NCBI GenBank assembly: GCA_035565775.1
Contig: DATMRW010000005.1
Span: 1 to 64,000, forward strand
Direction: 5' to 3'
Length of the DNA: 64,000 nt
Source: PRO6 sp035565775
GTDB lineage: Bacteria > Pseudomonadota > Alphaproteobacteria > Rhizobiales > Xanthobacteraceae
The position numbers were made by a program, and so were the translations under genes. Under the pieces are notes generated by a model. That model had not been told where the DNA came from and did no database searches. It saw only the letters and a program-made list of their open reading frames with translations. Positions 17,473 to 26,952 of this stretch are shown piece by piece; the first letter of the stretch is position 1, and each line of letters opens with the position of its first letter.

Positions 17473-17679
17473 ATGACGATCCGCACCCGTAAACTGTTTG
17501 GAACTATCGCTCTTCTCATCCTGGTGACGGTCTGGTCACTTGTCGCCATGGCGATCGCGCAGGCGCCGCTGCTTTCGGGCTCGAAGCTGGCGCAGGGCAT
17601 TTACTACGTCGTGATCGGGCTTGGCTGGGTTGTCCCGGCGATGCCGATCATCAAGTGGATGTCGCGTCCGGACCGCTGA
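17473..17679 (+). CDS. DUF2842 small membrane protein
   Basis: A 68-residue protein with two predicted membrane helices (about 8-30 and 42-60), a basic N-terminus (MTIRTRKLFG) and the DUF2842 C-terminal signature GLGWVVPAMPIIKWMSRPD. Function unknown. Its conserved place beside heme A synthase hints at a link with cytochrome oxidase assembly, but this is only guilt by association. Confidence 0.88.
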   Translation: MTIRTRKLFGTIALLILVTVWSLVAMAIAQAPLLSGSKLAQGIYYVVIGLGWVVPAMPIIKWMSRPDR

Positions 17680-17821
17680 TCACTGCGACCCGGACCGGCG
17701 TCTTTCCGCCACTCGCCTGCCTCTCCGGGCGGCGGCTCACATTTTATTGAGAAGTATTTGTCAAGGTGCGTTAGCAGCGTCCGTCGGGCGCACTCTCAGA
17801 TTCAGTGGGGGGACAGGCGAA

Positions 17822-19009
17822 ATGCCTGCGCAGCGTCTCAGGATGGGTCGGCCGGTAGCCTTCGGACTTCAGCGAGTATTCGACATCGCCCAGGTTGAGG
17901 TTTTCGACACGATCGCAGCGGCCGAGCCGGTCTGGCGCATGCTGGAGCAGTATGGCGCGTGGTCGACGCCGTTCCAGCGCTTTGATTTCCTCAACGCCTG
18001 GCAGAACAGCATCGGCGCGGCAGAAGGCAGCTCCCCGTTCATCATCATTGCCAGCAATGCCGATCGAAGGCCCCTCGTTCTCCTGCCGCTCGTAGTCGAG
18101 CGCGCCAACGGCCTGCAGACGCTGCGCTTCATGGGCGGCAAACATGCCACCTTCAACATGATGGTGGCAGACCCCGCCTACGCGGCGCGCATGACGGAGC
18201 AGGATCTTGCGACCATGTTCGACGCCGTCCGTGACCGCGGCGTCGATCTGCTGGCATTCGAGCGCCAGCCCGAGCAATGGCACGGCATCGCCAACCCGAT
18301 GATGATGCTGCCGACGCAAGCCTCGGTCAACGAATGCCCGCTGCTGAGGATCGCCGAAAATTCCGAGCCCGCCGATCGCATCAGCAATTCGTTCCGCCGC
18401 CGCCTGCGCGGCAAGGAACGCAAGCTGCAGGCGCTGCCCGGCTATCGCCATTACATCGCGCGCACCGACAGCGAGATCGAACGCCTGCTCGGTACCTTCT
18501 TCCGCATCAAGCCGATCCGCATGGCGCAGCAAAAGCTGCCGGACGTCTTCGCCGAGCCCGGCGCAGCCGACTTCATCCGCGACGCCTGCTTTGCAAGGCT
18601 CTCCCCCGAAAAACGGGCGATCGAGATCCATGCACTTGAGAGCGACGACGACGTGCTGGCGATTTTCGCCGGCGTCGCCGATGGCCACCGCTTCTCGATG
18701 ATGTTCAATACCTACACGCTGTCCGACAGCGCGAAGTACAGCCCCGGCCTCATCCTGCTGCGGAACGTGATCGATCACTATGCCGAGGCCGGCTATACCT
18801 CGATCGACCTCGGCATGGGCAACGACGAATACAAACGCCTGTTCTGCAAGGATTTTGAGCAGATCCGCGACAGCTTCATCCCGCTTTCCGCGCTCGGCAA
18901 GCTCGGCGCGATCGCGCAGTCGTCAGTGGCGCACACCAAGCGCGCCATCAAGCAGAACTCGATGCTCGCCGACGTCGTGCAGAAGATCCGCAGCACACTG
19001 CGGCGTTAG
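17822..19009 (+). CDS. GNAT-like acetyltransferase of the CelD/BcsL family
   Basis: The 395-residue product has the two-half GNAT fold of the BcsL/CelD family. A first half near 30-170 includes FQRFDFLNAWQNSIG, and a C-terminal acetyltransferase half ends in YSPGLILLRNVIDHYAEAGY then SIDLGMGNDEYKRLFC. Relatives act in holdfast, unipolar polysaccharide and cellulose-like pathways, presumably acetylating sugar precursors. It opens the polysaccharide locus here, and the next gene, on the other strand, is a chain-length co-polymerase. The start ATG was chosen after a G-rich site; an open frame continues upstream to 17621 but overlaps the DUF2842 gene. Confidence 0.85.
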   Translation: MPAQRLRMGRPVAFGLQRVFDIAQVEVFDTIAAAEPVWRMLEQYGAWSTPFQRFDFLNAWQNSIGAAEGSSPFIIIASNADRRPLVLLPLVVERANGLQTLRFMGGKHATFNMMVADPAYAARMTEQDLATMFDAVRDRGVDLLAFERQPEQWHGIANPMMMLPTQASVNECPLLRIAENSEPADRISNSFRRRLRGKERKLQALPGYRHYIARTDSEIERLLGTFFRIKPIRMAQQKLPDVFAEPGAADFIRDACFARLSPEKRAIEIHALESDDDVLAIFAGVADGHRFSMMFNTYTLSDSAKYSPGLILLRNVIDHYAEAGYTSIDLGMGNDEYKRLFCKDFEQIRDSFIPLSALGKLGAIAQSSVAHTKRAIKQNSMLADVVQKIRSTLRR

Positions 19010-19035
19010 CCGCCGGCCTGCATCAAAGCGCCGCC

Positions 19036-21186
19036 TCAGGCAGCGGCGCGGGCATGCGCGATCTGGGTCGCCGTGCCGCCATGGTCCAGCATCGTCACCG
19101 CATTGAAGCCGACCGCAAGGAGTTGCTCCTGCATTTCCTTGCGCGCCTCATCACCAAGCGCCGCATCGGGGATGACCACGGCGCGGCTCTGCGAAGCCAG
19201 CAGGCCAACCGGCAGATCGGCCGCGCGACCGGCATCAAGAATGATGTGATCGTAAGCGCGGCCAAGCGCATCCATCGCGATGACGAGGCGGGGCGATGCC
19301 AGCAGCGCGCGCTCCTCCCGCTCACGGCCGATGCCGACGAGATGCAGCCGCGACGCCTTGTCGGTGGTGATGATGTCGCCGAACGAGGTGTTGCCGAGCA
19401 GAAGATCGGACAGCCCCGGCGCATCGGGATCGTTCGAGGCTTCCGCCGTCGCGGCGCTGGTGGCGGAAAGATCGACCAGCACCACCTTGGCGTCGTCCGC
19501 CAGAAGCCGCGCCAGAGCGAGCGCTGTGCGGGTGACGGCTGCGGGGTCGCTGCTGCCGAGCATCGTAACCTTGCCGACGGCCTCCGCGCGCAGTTCAGCC
19601 GCCAGTTGCTCCAGCTCGCCCACTGTCGCGGCGGCGGCTGCAGGGGCAGCCACCGGAGCAGGCTCGGCAGTCTCGATCACCGGCGGCTGGGACAGAGCGG
19701 CGCGCACTACCGGCGCCGCCGGCGCCGTCATCCGCAGCAGCTCGCTGCTGGCGACAAATCCCGCGGTCAGCATGAACGTCGCAAGCGTCGCGATCAGCAC
19801 GATCGGCAGCTTTTTCGGGGCAGCCGGCGTGTTCGACACCACCGGCCGCGAGATGATCCGGCCTTCGAGCGGCGCGACCTCGAGGTTCTCGCGCGTCGTC
19901 GCCTCGCGATATTTTGCGAGATACGATTCCAGAAGCTCGCGCTCGGCCCGTGCCTCGCGCTCGAGCGCGCGAAGCTGCACGTCCTCGCTGTTCGACGAAG
20001 TCGCCTGCCGCTTGAGCTGGTCGAGGTTGGCGGTCAGCGCCTCGACCTTGGCACCGGCGATGCGCGCATCGTTTTCGAGCGTGCGCGCCACCTTCAGAGC
20101 CTCGTCGCGCAGCTGCCGGTCGAGATCGGCGAGCTGGGCCTTGAGCTCCTTGATGCGCGGGTGCGCGCCAAGTAGCGTCGAGGACTGTTCGGCAAGCTGG
20201 GCGCGCAGCGTCACGATCTGCTCGGCGAGCCGGCGGATCAGTTCGGAATTGAGCACCTCGGAGGCTTCCAGCGGCTGGCCGCGCTGGACGAGATCGCGGA
20301 TCAGGCGGGCCTTCGATTCAGACTCGGACTTTTGCGCGCGGGCGTTGTTGAGCTGGGTGTTGATCTCGCCGAGCTGCTGGTTCGACAGCGTGGTGTTGTT
20401 GGTGCCGACGAACAGGCTCGATTTGGCGCGGAAGTCTTCCGCCTTGGCTTCCGCGGCTTCCACCTTCTTGCGCAGGCTGTCGATCTCGCCCGCGAGCCAC
20501 TGGCTGGCCGCCTTGGCCTGATCCTGCCGAGCGGCCTGCTGCAGCACGAGGTAGCCCTCCGCGATCGAGCCCGCGACACGCGCCGCCAGCTCCGGATCGC
20601 TCGACATGAACTCGACGACCATCACCCGCGACTTGTCGACCGCGTAGGCGACCAGCCGCTCGTAATAGGCTTCAAGCACGCGCTCGTCCGCCGTCATCTT
20701 CAGCGGATCGCGCGCCAGCCCGAGCAGGGAGAGCAACGTCTTGACCCGCGAAACGCCGCGCAGCACCGGATCGAATTCCGGCCGCTCGGCGAGCTTGTTC
20801 TTCTTGATCACCTCGCGGGCGAGATCGCGCGACAGCAGGAGCTGCACCTGGCTGGTCACGGCCTCGGGATCGAGCGTGGCGCGCTCCTCGCGATCGTTGT
20901 TGGGCCGCAGAAACACGTTTTCGCGCCCGTCGATGAGAATGCGTGCCTCGGACTTATAGCGCGGCGTCATGAGATTGACGGCGACGAGCGACAGCACCAG
21001 CGCTAGCACCGTCGGCACCAAAATCCATGCACGGCGGCGCACCAGCGCCTGCCAGATGAGGCGCAGATCAAGATCGCTGGAAGCGGACGCGGCCCGCACC
21101 GTCTCTGCGGGACCCTGGCCGGAGCCCTCGCCGCCCTGCGAAGGGCCGGCCGGCTTGCGGAATTTGGGGATCGAAATAGGCATCAT
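19036..21186 (-). CDS. Polysaccharide co-polymerase (Wzz/Wzc-like) with degenerate tyrosine-kinase domain
   Basis: A 716-residue inner-membrane protein that probably controls chain length and export of an exopolysaccharide. The N-terminal Wzz domain follows a first membrane helix (WILVPTVLALVLSLVAVNLM near 55-75). A long coiled-coil periplasmic part (about 200-430) ends in the GNVR-like region. A second helix (LPIVLIATLATFMLTAGFVA) is near 465-485. The cytoplasmic C-terminal half has the BY-kinase fold, but the Walker A site is lost (LGSSDPAAVTRTA instead of GEGKS/T), Walker A' is reduced to VVLVDLSA, and there is no C-terminal Tyr cluster. It is therefore probably not a kinase. It faces the GT4 gene divergently. 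Confidence 0.88.
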   Translation of the reverse strand: MMPISIPKFRKPAGPSQGGEGSGQGPAETVRAASASSDLDLRLIWQALVRRRAWILVPTVLALVLSLVAVNLMTPRYKSEARILIDGRENVFLRPNNDREERATLDPEAVTSQVQLLLSRDLAREVIKKNKLAERPEFDPVLRGVSRVKTLLSLLGLARDPLKMTADERVLEAYYERLVAYAVDKSRVMVVEFMSSDPELAARVAGSIAEGYLVLQQAARQDQAKAASQWLAGEIDSLRKKVEAAEAKAEDFRAKSSLFVGTNNTTLSNQQLGEINTQLNNARAQKSESESKARLIRDLVQRGQPLEASEVLNSELIRRLAEQIVTLRAQLAEQSSTLLGAHPRIKELKAQLADLDRQLRDEALKVARTLENDARIAGAKVEALTANLDQLKRQATSSNSEDVQLRALEREARAERELLESYLAKYREATTRENLEVAPLEGRIISRPVVSNTPAAPKKLPIVLIATLATFMLTAGFVASSELLRMTAPAAPVVRAALSQPPVIETAEPAPVAAPAAAAATVGELEQLAAELRAEAVGKVTMLGSSDPAAVTRTALALARLLADDAKVVLVDLSATSAATAEASNDPDAPGLSDLLLGNTSFGDIITTDKASRLHLVGIGREREERALLASPRLVIAMDALGRAYDHIILDAGRAADLPVGLLASQSRAVVIPDAALGDEARKEMQEQLLAVGFNAVTMLDHGGTATQIAHARAAA

Positions 21187-21508
21187 GTCTCTCGACAGCC
21201 GTTCACACGTTGTCTCGGCAATACGTGACTAGACCCGATTATAGTTTCCGCCTCGTTAAGGGATCGCCCGCGCAAAATTGAGGCCGCCTTCACGGCCTGT
21301 TAACCTCGCCGCCTTCAGCATCCGGTTTCGGCCTGCAATCGCCGGTCAATCGCAAGGTTTCGGCGCAAAGGGTCATTTTCTGTTGACCGCAACCGGCTAT
21401 CGGGCTGACTGAATTGTCCGATGGAACCTGCCGGTGCTATGGCCGCACCTGTCCATGGTGCGCCCCCCTCCGGATTTGCCGCTGGCCATGCGGCAGGTTG
21501 CCTGACCG
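21187..21508. promoter_or_regulatory. Divergent promoter region of the polysaccharide locus
   Basis: About 320 bases between divergent co-polymerase and glycosyltransferase genes. It must hold both promoters. I see no clear -35/-10 pair, dyad or gene, although an open frame covering its right end exists in another reading frame of the GT gene. Confidence 0.4.
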
Positions 21509-22642
21509 ATGACGATGACAAACGACGCCCCTCTGCGCATCCTTCACGCCGTTCGCGCGCCGGTCGGCGGCATTTTCCGCCACATCCTCGATGTCGCCAA
21601 CGGGCAGGTCGAGCGCGGCCATCAGGTCGGCATTCTCGCGGACAGCATGACCGGCGGCGAGCGTGCGGCCGCCGCGCTGGCCGAGATCGCGCCCCGCCTC
21701 GCCCTCGGCGTCCACCGACTGCCGATCTGCCGCGAGCCGCAGCCGCGCGACCTGATTTCGTTTCTCCGGTTCCGCTCGCTGGTCAATGCCCTCGAGCCGA
21801 ACGTGCTGCACGGCCACGGCGCGCAGGCCGGCGCCTTCGTGCGCATGAAGAAGTCGCGGCCGGACCTCATCAAGATCTACACGCCGCATGGCGGCTCCCT
21901 GCACTATTCGCAGTCGACGCTGAAGGGGAAGGTGTTTTCGCAGCTCGAACGGATGCTGATGAACCACACCGACCTTTTCCTGTTCGAAAGCCAGTTCGCC
22001 CGCGACACCTATCTGCGCGTCGTCGGCCAGCCGCAGGGCCTCGTCCGCACCGTGTTCAACGGCGTTACCGGCGAGGAATTCGAGCCGCTGCAAACCGCAC
22101 CGGACGCGACCGACCTGACCTATGTCGGCGAATTCCGTCACATCAAGGGCGCCGACCTTCTCGTCGACGCGGTGGCGGAGCTGCGCCGCAGCGGCCGCCC
22201 CGTCACCCTGACGCTGGCGGGCGACGGCGAAGAGACCGCCGCGCTCAAGGCGCAGATCGAGCGCCTGCAGCTCGGCGACGCCGTGCGCTTCATCGGCCAC
22301 GTCCAGCCGCGCGTCGGCTTTGCGCAGGGGCGTCTTCTCGTCGTGCCCTCGCGCGGCGATTCAATGCCCTATGTCGTGATAGAGGCGGCGGCGGCGGCCA
22401 AGCCCATGATCGCCGCGAAGATCGGCGGCATCCCGGAGATTTTCGGCCCCTATGCCGACGGCCTGTTTCCCGGCAAAGACGCCGGCGCGATGGCCAGCGC
22501 GATTGCCGCCGCGCTCGACAATCCTGTGGCAACCTTCGAGCGCGCCAAACAGATGCAGGCCCGCATCGCCGAGCACTTTTCCCAGATGGCCATGGTCGAT
22601 GGCGTGCTCGCCGGCTATCGCGAAGCCTTCGCCCGGCGCTGA
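21509..22642 (+). CDS. Family 4 glycosyltransferase
   Basis: A 377-residue GT-B enzyme that transfers a sugar to a lipid-linked precursor at the inner face of the membrane. The N-terminal half contains RAPVGGIFRHILDVANGQV (donor/acceptor region, about 15-33). The C-terminal half has the GT4 signatures YVGEFRHIKGADLLVDAV (about 208-225), LAGDGEE, and the E-x7-E block VPSRGDSMPYVVIEAAAAAKP. The donor and linkage cannot be assigned. It is followed by the priming sugar transferase gene 229 bases downstream, which supports a role in repeat-unit assembly. Confidence 0.9.
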   Translation: MTMTNDAPLRILHAVRAPVGGIFRHILDVANGQVERGHQVGILADSMTGGERAAAALAEIAPRLALGVHRLPICREPQPRDLISFLRFRSLVNALEPNVLHGHGAQAGAFVRMKKSRPDLIKIYTPHGGSLHYSQSTLKGKVFSQLERMLMNHTDLFLFESQFARDTYLRVVGQPQGLVRTVFNGVTGEEFEPLQTAPDATDLTYVGEFRHIKGADLLVDAVAELRRSGRPVTLTLAGDGEETAALKAQIERLQLGDAVRFIGHVQPRVGFAQGRLLVVPSRGDSMPYVVIEAAAAAKPMIAAKIGGIPEIFGPYADGLFPGKDAGAMASAIAAALDNPVATFERAKQMQARIAEHFSQMAMVDGVLAGYREAFARR

Positions 22643-22871
22643 GCGCGGCTGACGCCCGCGAGCCGCGCCTTCCATAGCGTTGCAAATTGGCTGCAGCAGC
22701 GACTTTCACGCCATCGCGCCGGGTTTTCACCTTTGGCAAAAGGTATCAGAAACCATATTCTCGACTGGCCCTGGCGGTTGGAAATTCCTACACAAAGTTT
22801 CAGCAGTATCGCTCATGACAAAAGCAAGAAGCTGACGGCCGCCGGATGACGCCATCTGCGCCGCGCAGGAA

Positions 22872-24416
22872 ATGGACGTGTTTGCTATGGACCCGTTGAA
22901 TGCCCGCTCGATGATGAATGAGTCCGCCGGCAATGGCGAGCCTCGCGTCGAGCGTCGTCGCCGCCTGTCGCCAGAGGCGCTCGAGATCACCAATCAAAAG
23001 GTGCGCCCGGCCTATTCGCATGTCGTCATCACCGGCGCGGTGCGCTTTGCGGACTTTTTGATCATCGGCCTCGTCGGCATCGCGGTCTATCTCGCTTACG
23101 TGACGCCGATCGACGGCTTCCGCTGGGGCTATGTCTGGACCATCGCCGGCGTCGCTGTCGCCGCCGTCGCCTGCTTTCAGGCCGCCGACATCTACGACGT
23201 CCAGATGTTTCGCGGACAGCTCCGCCAGATGACGCGCATGGTCGCGGCGTGGACCGTGGTGTTTTTGCTGTTCATCAGCGCCACCTTCTTCACCAAGCTC
23301 GGCGGCACCATCTCGCGGGTCTGGCTCGCAACCTATTTCGTCAGCGGCCTCGGCGCCCTGCTCGTCAGCCGCCTCATCCTGCGCGGCTATATCCGCCGCT
23401 GGGCGCGCGAAGGCCGCCTCGATCGCCGCACCGTGATCATCGGCGCCGACGAGAACGGCGAGAAGCTGATCAAGGCGCTCAAGGCGCAGGACGACTCCGA
23501 CATCGAGATTCTCGGCGTGTTCGACGACCGCGCGGACAAGCGGTCGCTGGAGAGCTGCGCCGGCAAGCCGCGCCTCGGCAAGGTTGGCGACGTGCCGGAA
23601 TTCGCCCGGCGCACGCGGGTCGATCTCGTGCTGTTCGCGCTGCCGATCTCGGCCGAGGGCCGCATTCTCGAAATGCTCAAACAGCTTTGGGTGCTGCCGG
23701 TCGACATCCGCCTCTCAGCGCACAACAACCAGCTTCGCTTCCGCCCGCGCGCCTATTCCTATCTCGGCGACGTGCCGACGCTCGACGTCTTCGAAGCGCC
23801 GATCACCGACTGGGATCTGGTGATGAAGTGGCTGTTCGACCGGGTCGGCGGCGCGATCATTTTGCTGCTGCTGTCGCCGATCATCGCCGCCGTCGCGCTC
23901 GCCGTGAAGCTCAGCAGCCCCGGCCCGATTTTGTTTCGCCAGAAGCGGTTCGGCTTCAACAACGAGCGCATCGAGGTGTTCAAGTTCCGCTCGATGTATC
24001 ACGACCAGGCCGATCCGCTCGCCAACAAGTCGGTGACGAAGGGCGACCCGCGTGTCACCCCGGTCGGCCGCATCATCCGCAAGACCAGCCTCGACGAGCT
24101 GCCGCAGCTGTTCAACGTCGTCTTCAGGGGCAACCTGTCGCTGGTCGGCCCGCGCCCGCATGTGGTGCAGCAGAAGTTTGCGAACCGCCGCTTCGAGGAA
24201 GCCGTCGATGGCTACTTCGCCCGCCACCGCGTCAAGCCGGGAATGACCGGCTGGGCGCAGATCAACGGCTGGCGCGGCGAAGTCGACACCGAGGAAAAGA
24301 TCCAGCGGCGCGTCGAGTTCGATCTCTACTACATCGAGAACTGGTCGATCCTGTTCGACCTCTACATCCTGTTCAAGACCCCGTTCGCGCTGCTCAAGTC
24401 GGAAAACGCCTATTGA
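22872..24416 (+). CDS. Undecaprenyl-phosphate sugar phosphotransferase (WcaJ/PssY/UppE type)
   Basis: The 514-residue protein starts repeat-unit synthesis by moving a hexose-1-phosphate onto undecaprenyl phosphate. The N-terminal half has four membrane helices (about 50-170) and a Rossmann-like CoA_binding_3 domain (RTVIIGADENGEKLIKAL). A fifth helix at about 325-350 precedes the catalytic Bac_transf domain, seen in RQKRFGFNNERIEVFKFRSM, RKTSLDELPQLFNV, LVGPRPH and KPGMTGWAQINGWRGEVDT. It ends LLKSENAY, typical of this family. The ATG follows AGGA. Relatives include the unipolar polysaccharide gene uppE; glucose is the common substrate but is not proven here. Confidence 0.92.
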   Translation: MDVFAMDPLNARSMMNESAGNGEPRVERRRRLSPEALEITNQKVRPAYSHVVITGAVRFADFLIIGLVGIAVYLAYVTPIDGFRWGYVWTIAGVAVAAVACFQAADIYDVQMFRGQLRQMTRMVAAWTVVFLLFISATFFTKLGGTISRVWLATYFVSGLGALLVSRLILRGYIRRWAREGRLDRRTVIIGADENGEKLIKALKAQDDSDIEILGVFDDRADKRSLESCAGKPRLGKVGDVPEFARRTRVDLVLFALPISAEGRILEMLKQLWVLPVDIRLSAHNNQLRFRPRAYSYLGDVPTLDVFEAPITDWDLVMKWLFDRVGGAIILLLLSPIIAAVALAVKLSSPGPILFRQKRFGFNNERIEVFKFRSMYHDQADPLANKSVTKGDPRVTPVGRIIRKTSLDELPQLFNVVFRGNLSLVGPRPHVVQQKFANRRFEEAVDGYFARHRVKPGMTGWAQINGWRGEVDTEEKIQRRVEFDLYYIENWSILFDLYILFKTPFALLKSENAY

Positions 24417-24507
24417 CGCGGGCCGCCCCAGGACGACTGCCAAGGGCGGCTGCGCAAACCGGCGGGATGCGGCGGCTACGCTGAGTGCAACACGGTGAAC
24501 CAAAACG

Positions 24508-25749
24508 ATGAACTCCATGGCGGTCGCTGAGACCCACCTAGCGCCGTCGGCGCTGGCGCCGCGCGTTGCGGCCTGCCAGAACGCACTGCTGTGGCTGGTC
24601 GGCTTCGGCGGCGCCATCGTGTTCATCGAGCCGAGCCCTTATGAGCTCGCGACGCTCGTCGCGCTGATCTTCTTCGTGCTCACCGGCCTCAGCCTGCGCC
24701 TCGCGCTGCTGCCGCTCATCCTGCTCCTGTTCCTGATCAACATCGGCTACACGATCAGCGCCGCGCATCTCCTCAACCTGCCGCGCATCGTCAACTGGAT
24801 TTTGACGTCGTGGTATCTCGCGATCACCGCCATTTTCTTCTCGATGGTGATCTCCGAAAACACCGAGGAGCGGCTGCGGTATCTCAGCCGCGGCATGATA
24901 TTCGGCGCGGTGATCGCGGCATTCGCCGGCGTCGCCGGCTATTTCGGCCTTGCGAGCCACAGCCTGTTCACGCTCTACGGGCGCGCCAGCGGCACGTTCA
25001 AGGATCCCAACGTGCTCGGCGCGTACCTCATCCTGCCATCACTGTTCGCGATCCAGTCGGTCGTGCTCGATGACTTCCGCAAGGCGTTTCGCAACGCGCT
25101 GGTCGTCGGGCTGTTCGCCGTCGCCATCCTTCTCGCCTTCTCGCGCGCGGCCTGGGGCCAGTTCGTCCTCACCTCGCTGTTCATGCTGGTGCTGATGGTG
25201 CTGACCAGCGACAGCCGCGCCCAGCGCAATCGCATCATCCTCACCTCGATCATCGCGGTCTTCGCCTGCGCTTTTCTCCTCACGATCCTTCTGTCGCTGG
25301 ATGCGGTGCAGGAGCTGTTCCGCCAGCGCGCAAGCTTCGACCAGAGCTATGACGGCGGCCGCTTCGGCCGGTTCGGCCGGCACATCCTCGGCGCACAGAT
25401 GGCGCTCGAACTGCCGCTCGGCATCGGGCCGCTGCAGTTCACAAAATTCTTCCCCGAGGACACCCACAATTCCTATCTGAACGCCTTCATGTCCGGCGGC
25501 TGGCTCACCGGCATCTGCTACCCCGTGATGATCTTGATCACGACGGTGTTCGGCTTCCGCCACGTCTTCGTGCGGGTGCCCTGGCAGCGTGCCTATCTGG
25601 CGATCTTCGCCAGCTTCCTCGGCACCGTCGCCGAGGCGGCGATCATCGACACCGATCACTGGCGGCACTTTTGGCTGACGCTCGGGGCGATGTGGGGCAT
25701 GTTCATTGCCGCGCGCCACTATTGCGCGCGGCAACATCTTCCGAAATAG
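24508..25749 (+). CDS. O-antigen ligase / Wzy-type polymerase family protein
   Basis: A 413-residue protein with about ten to twelve hydrophobic segments. The family's large periplasmic loop lies near 255-310 (DAVQELFRQRASFDQSYDGG) and contains DTHNSYLNAFMSGGW, a typical O-antigen ligase motif; TFKDPNVLGAYLILP and FSRAAWGQF are also characteristic. It could polymerise the exopolysaccharide or ligate it to an acceptor; sequence alone does not decide. It is the last gene of the rightward polysaccharide set, 91 bases after the priming transferase, and converges with an M20 hydrolase gene. Confidence 0.88.
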   Translation: MNSMAVAETHLAPSALAPRVAACQNALLWLVGFGGAIVFIEPSPYELATLVALIFFVLTGLSLRLALLPLILLLFLINIGYTISAAHLLNLPRIVNWILTSWYLAITAIFFSMVISENTEERLRYLSRGMIFGAVIAAFAGVAGYFGLASHSLFTLYGRASGTFKDPNVLGAYLILPSLFAIQSVVLDDFRKAFRNALVVGLFAVAILLAFSRAAWGQFVLTSLFMLVLMVLTSDSRAQRNRIILTSIIAVFACAFLLTILLSLDAVQELFRQRASFDQSYDGGRFGRFGRHILGAQMALELPLGIGPLQFTKFFPEDTHNSYLNAFMSGGWLTGICYPVMILITTVFGFRHVFVRVPWQRAYLAIFASFLGTVAEAAIIDTDHWRHFWLTLGAMWGMFIAARHYCARQHLPK

Positions 25750-25755
25750 CGCCGT

Positions 25756-26922
25756 TCAGCTCGCGAGCGGCAGCCGCGTCTCGATGATCCGCGAGAACAG
25801 GCTGGCGCCGACCGGCAGGATATTGTCGTCGAGCACGAACTGCGGATTGTGCAGCGGCACCGTGCCTTCATGCCCGAGCCAGAAATAGGCGCCCGGCACC
25901 GCCAGCAGCATGTCGGCAAAATCCTCGCTGCCCATCTTCGGCGTCGGGCTGGTATCGACCCGCTCCTTGCCGACCACCTCCGCCGCGACCTTCGCCACCG
26001 CATCGGCATGTTCGCCGCTGTTCACCAGCACCGTGAAGATGTCGCGGATCTCGACGTTGATCTCGACCCCGAACGCTGCCGCGATGCCCGCCGCGATGGT
26101 CCGCATCCGGTCGCGGATCTGCTCGCGCACCTTGTCGGAGAACGCCCGCACGGTGCCGCACAGCTTTGCCTCGCCGGGAATGACGTTATAGGCCGAGCCG
26201 GCATGGATCTGGGTGATCGACAGCACCGCCGCCTCGCCCGGCGGCACGTTGCGGCTGACGATGGTCTGCAGCGCCTGGCCGAGCGTCATCGCGATCACTA
26301 CCGGATCGCGCGACTGCTCCGGCATCGCGCCGTGGCTGCCGTAGCCGGTGACAGTGATGTCGAAAAAGTCCGCGCCCGCCATGCCGGGGCCAGTGATCAC
26401 CGCAACATGGTTCGGCGGCAGATCGGGCGCGTTGTGAAGGCCATAGACCTCATCCATCGGGAATTGCTTGAACAGCCCGTCCCTGATCATCGCGCGGGCG
26501 CCGCCAAGACCCTCTTCCGCCGGCTGGAAGATGAACAGCGCGGTGCCGTCAAAATTGCGTGTCTCGGCGAGATAGCGCGCGGTGCCGAGCAGCATGGTGG
26601 TGTGCCCGTCATGGCCGCAGCCGTGGAAGCGGTTGGGAATAGTCGAGCGCCACGGCAGGTTGGTGTTCTCCTCCATCGGCAGCGCGTCCATGTCGGCGCG
26701 CAGGCCGATGCGCCGCGCACCGGCGCCCTTGCCCTTCAGCACGCCGACGACGCCGGTGCCGCCGAGGCCGCGATGCACCTCGATCCCCCATCCCGCGAGC
26801 TTTTCGGCGACGATGCCGGAGGTGCGCTTTTCCTCGAAGCCGATTTCGGGATGCGCATGCAGGTCGCGGCGGATCGCGACGAGGTCGTCAAAATAGCTCT
26901 CGATCAGCGGAATGTTGGCCAA
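25756..26922 (-). CDS. M20 family amidohydrolase (hippurate hydrolase/aminoacylase type)
   Basis: A 388-residue metal-dependent hydrolase that cleaves N-acyl amino acids or similar amides. Metal-binding and catalytic motifs are visible: RRDLHAHPEIGFEE (18-31), LRADMDALPMEE (74-85), HGCGHDGHTTMLLGTARYL (about 105-123), PAEEGLGGARAM and MGSEDFADML near the C-terminus. It is the last gene of a leftward series with an M81 protein and a Dpp-type ABC importer. Substrates are probably imported by that system and deacylated here, which is inference. Confidence 0.92.
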   Translation of the reverse strand: MANIPLIESYFDDLVAIRRDLHAHPEIGFEEKRTSGIVAEKLAGWGIEVHRGLGGTGVVGVLKGKGAGARRIGLRADMDALPMEENTNLPWRSTIPNRFHGCGHDGHTTMLLGTARYLAETRNFDGTALFIFQPAEEGLGGARAMIRDGLFKQFPMDEVYGLHNAPDLPPNHVAVITGPGMAGADFFDITVTGYGSHGAMPEQSRDPVVIAMTLGQALQTIVSRNVPPGEAAVLSITQIHAGSAYNVIPGEAKLCGTVRAFSDKVREQIRDRMRTIAAGIAAAFGVEINVEIRDIFTVLVNSGEHADAVAKVAAEVVGKERVDTSPTPKMGSEDFADMLLAVPGAYFWLGHEGTVPLHNPQFVLDDNILPVGASLFSRIIETRLPLAS

Positions 26923-26952
26923 TTCAGCCTCCCCATGATTTTGGTTTTTTGA

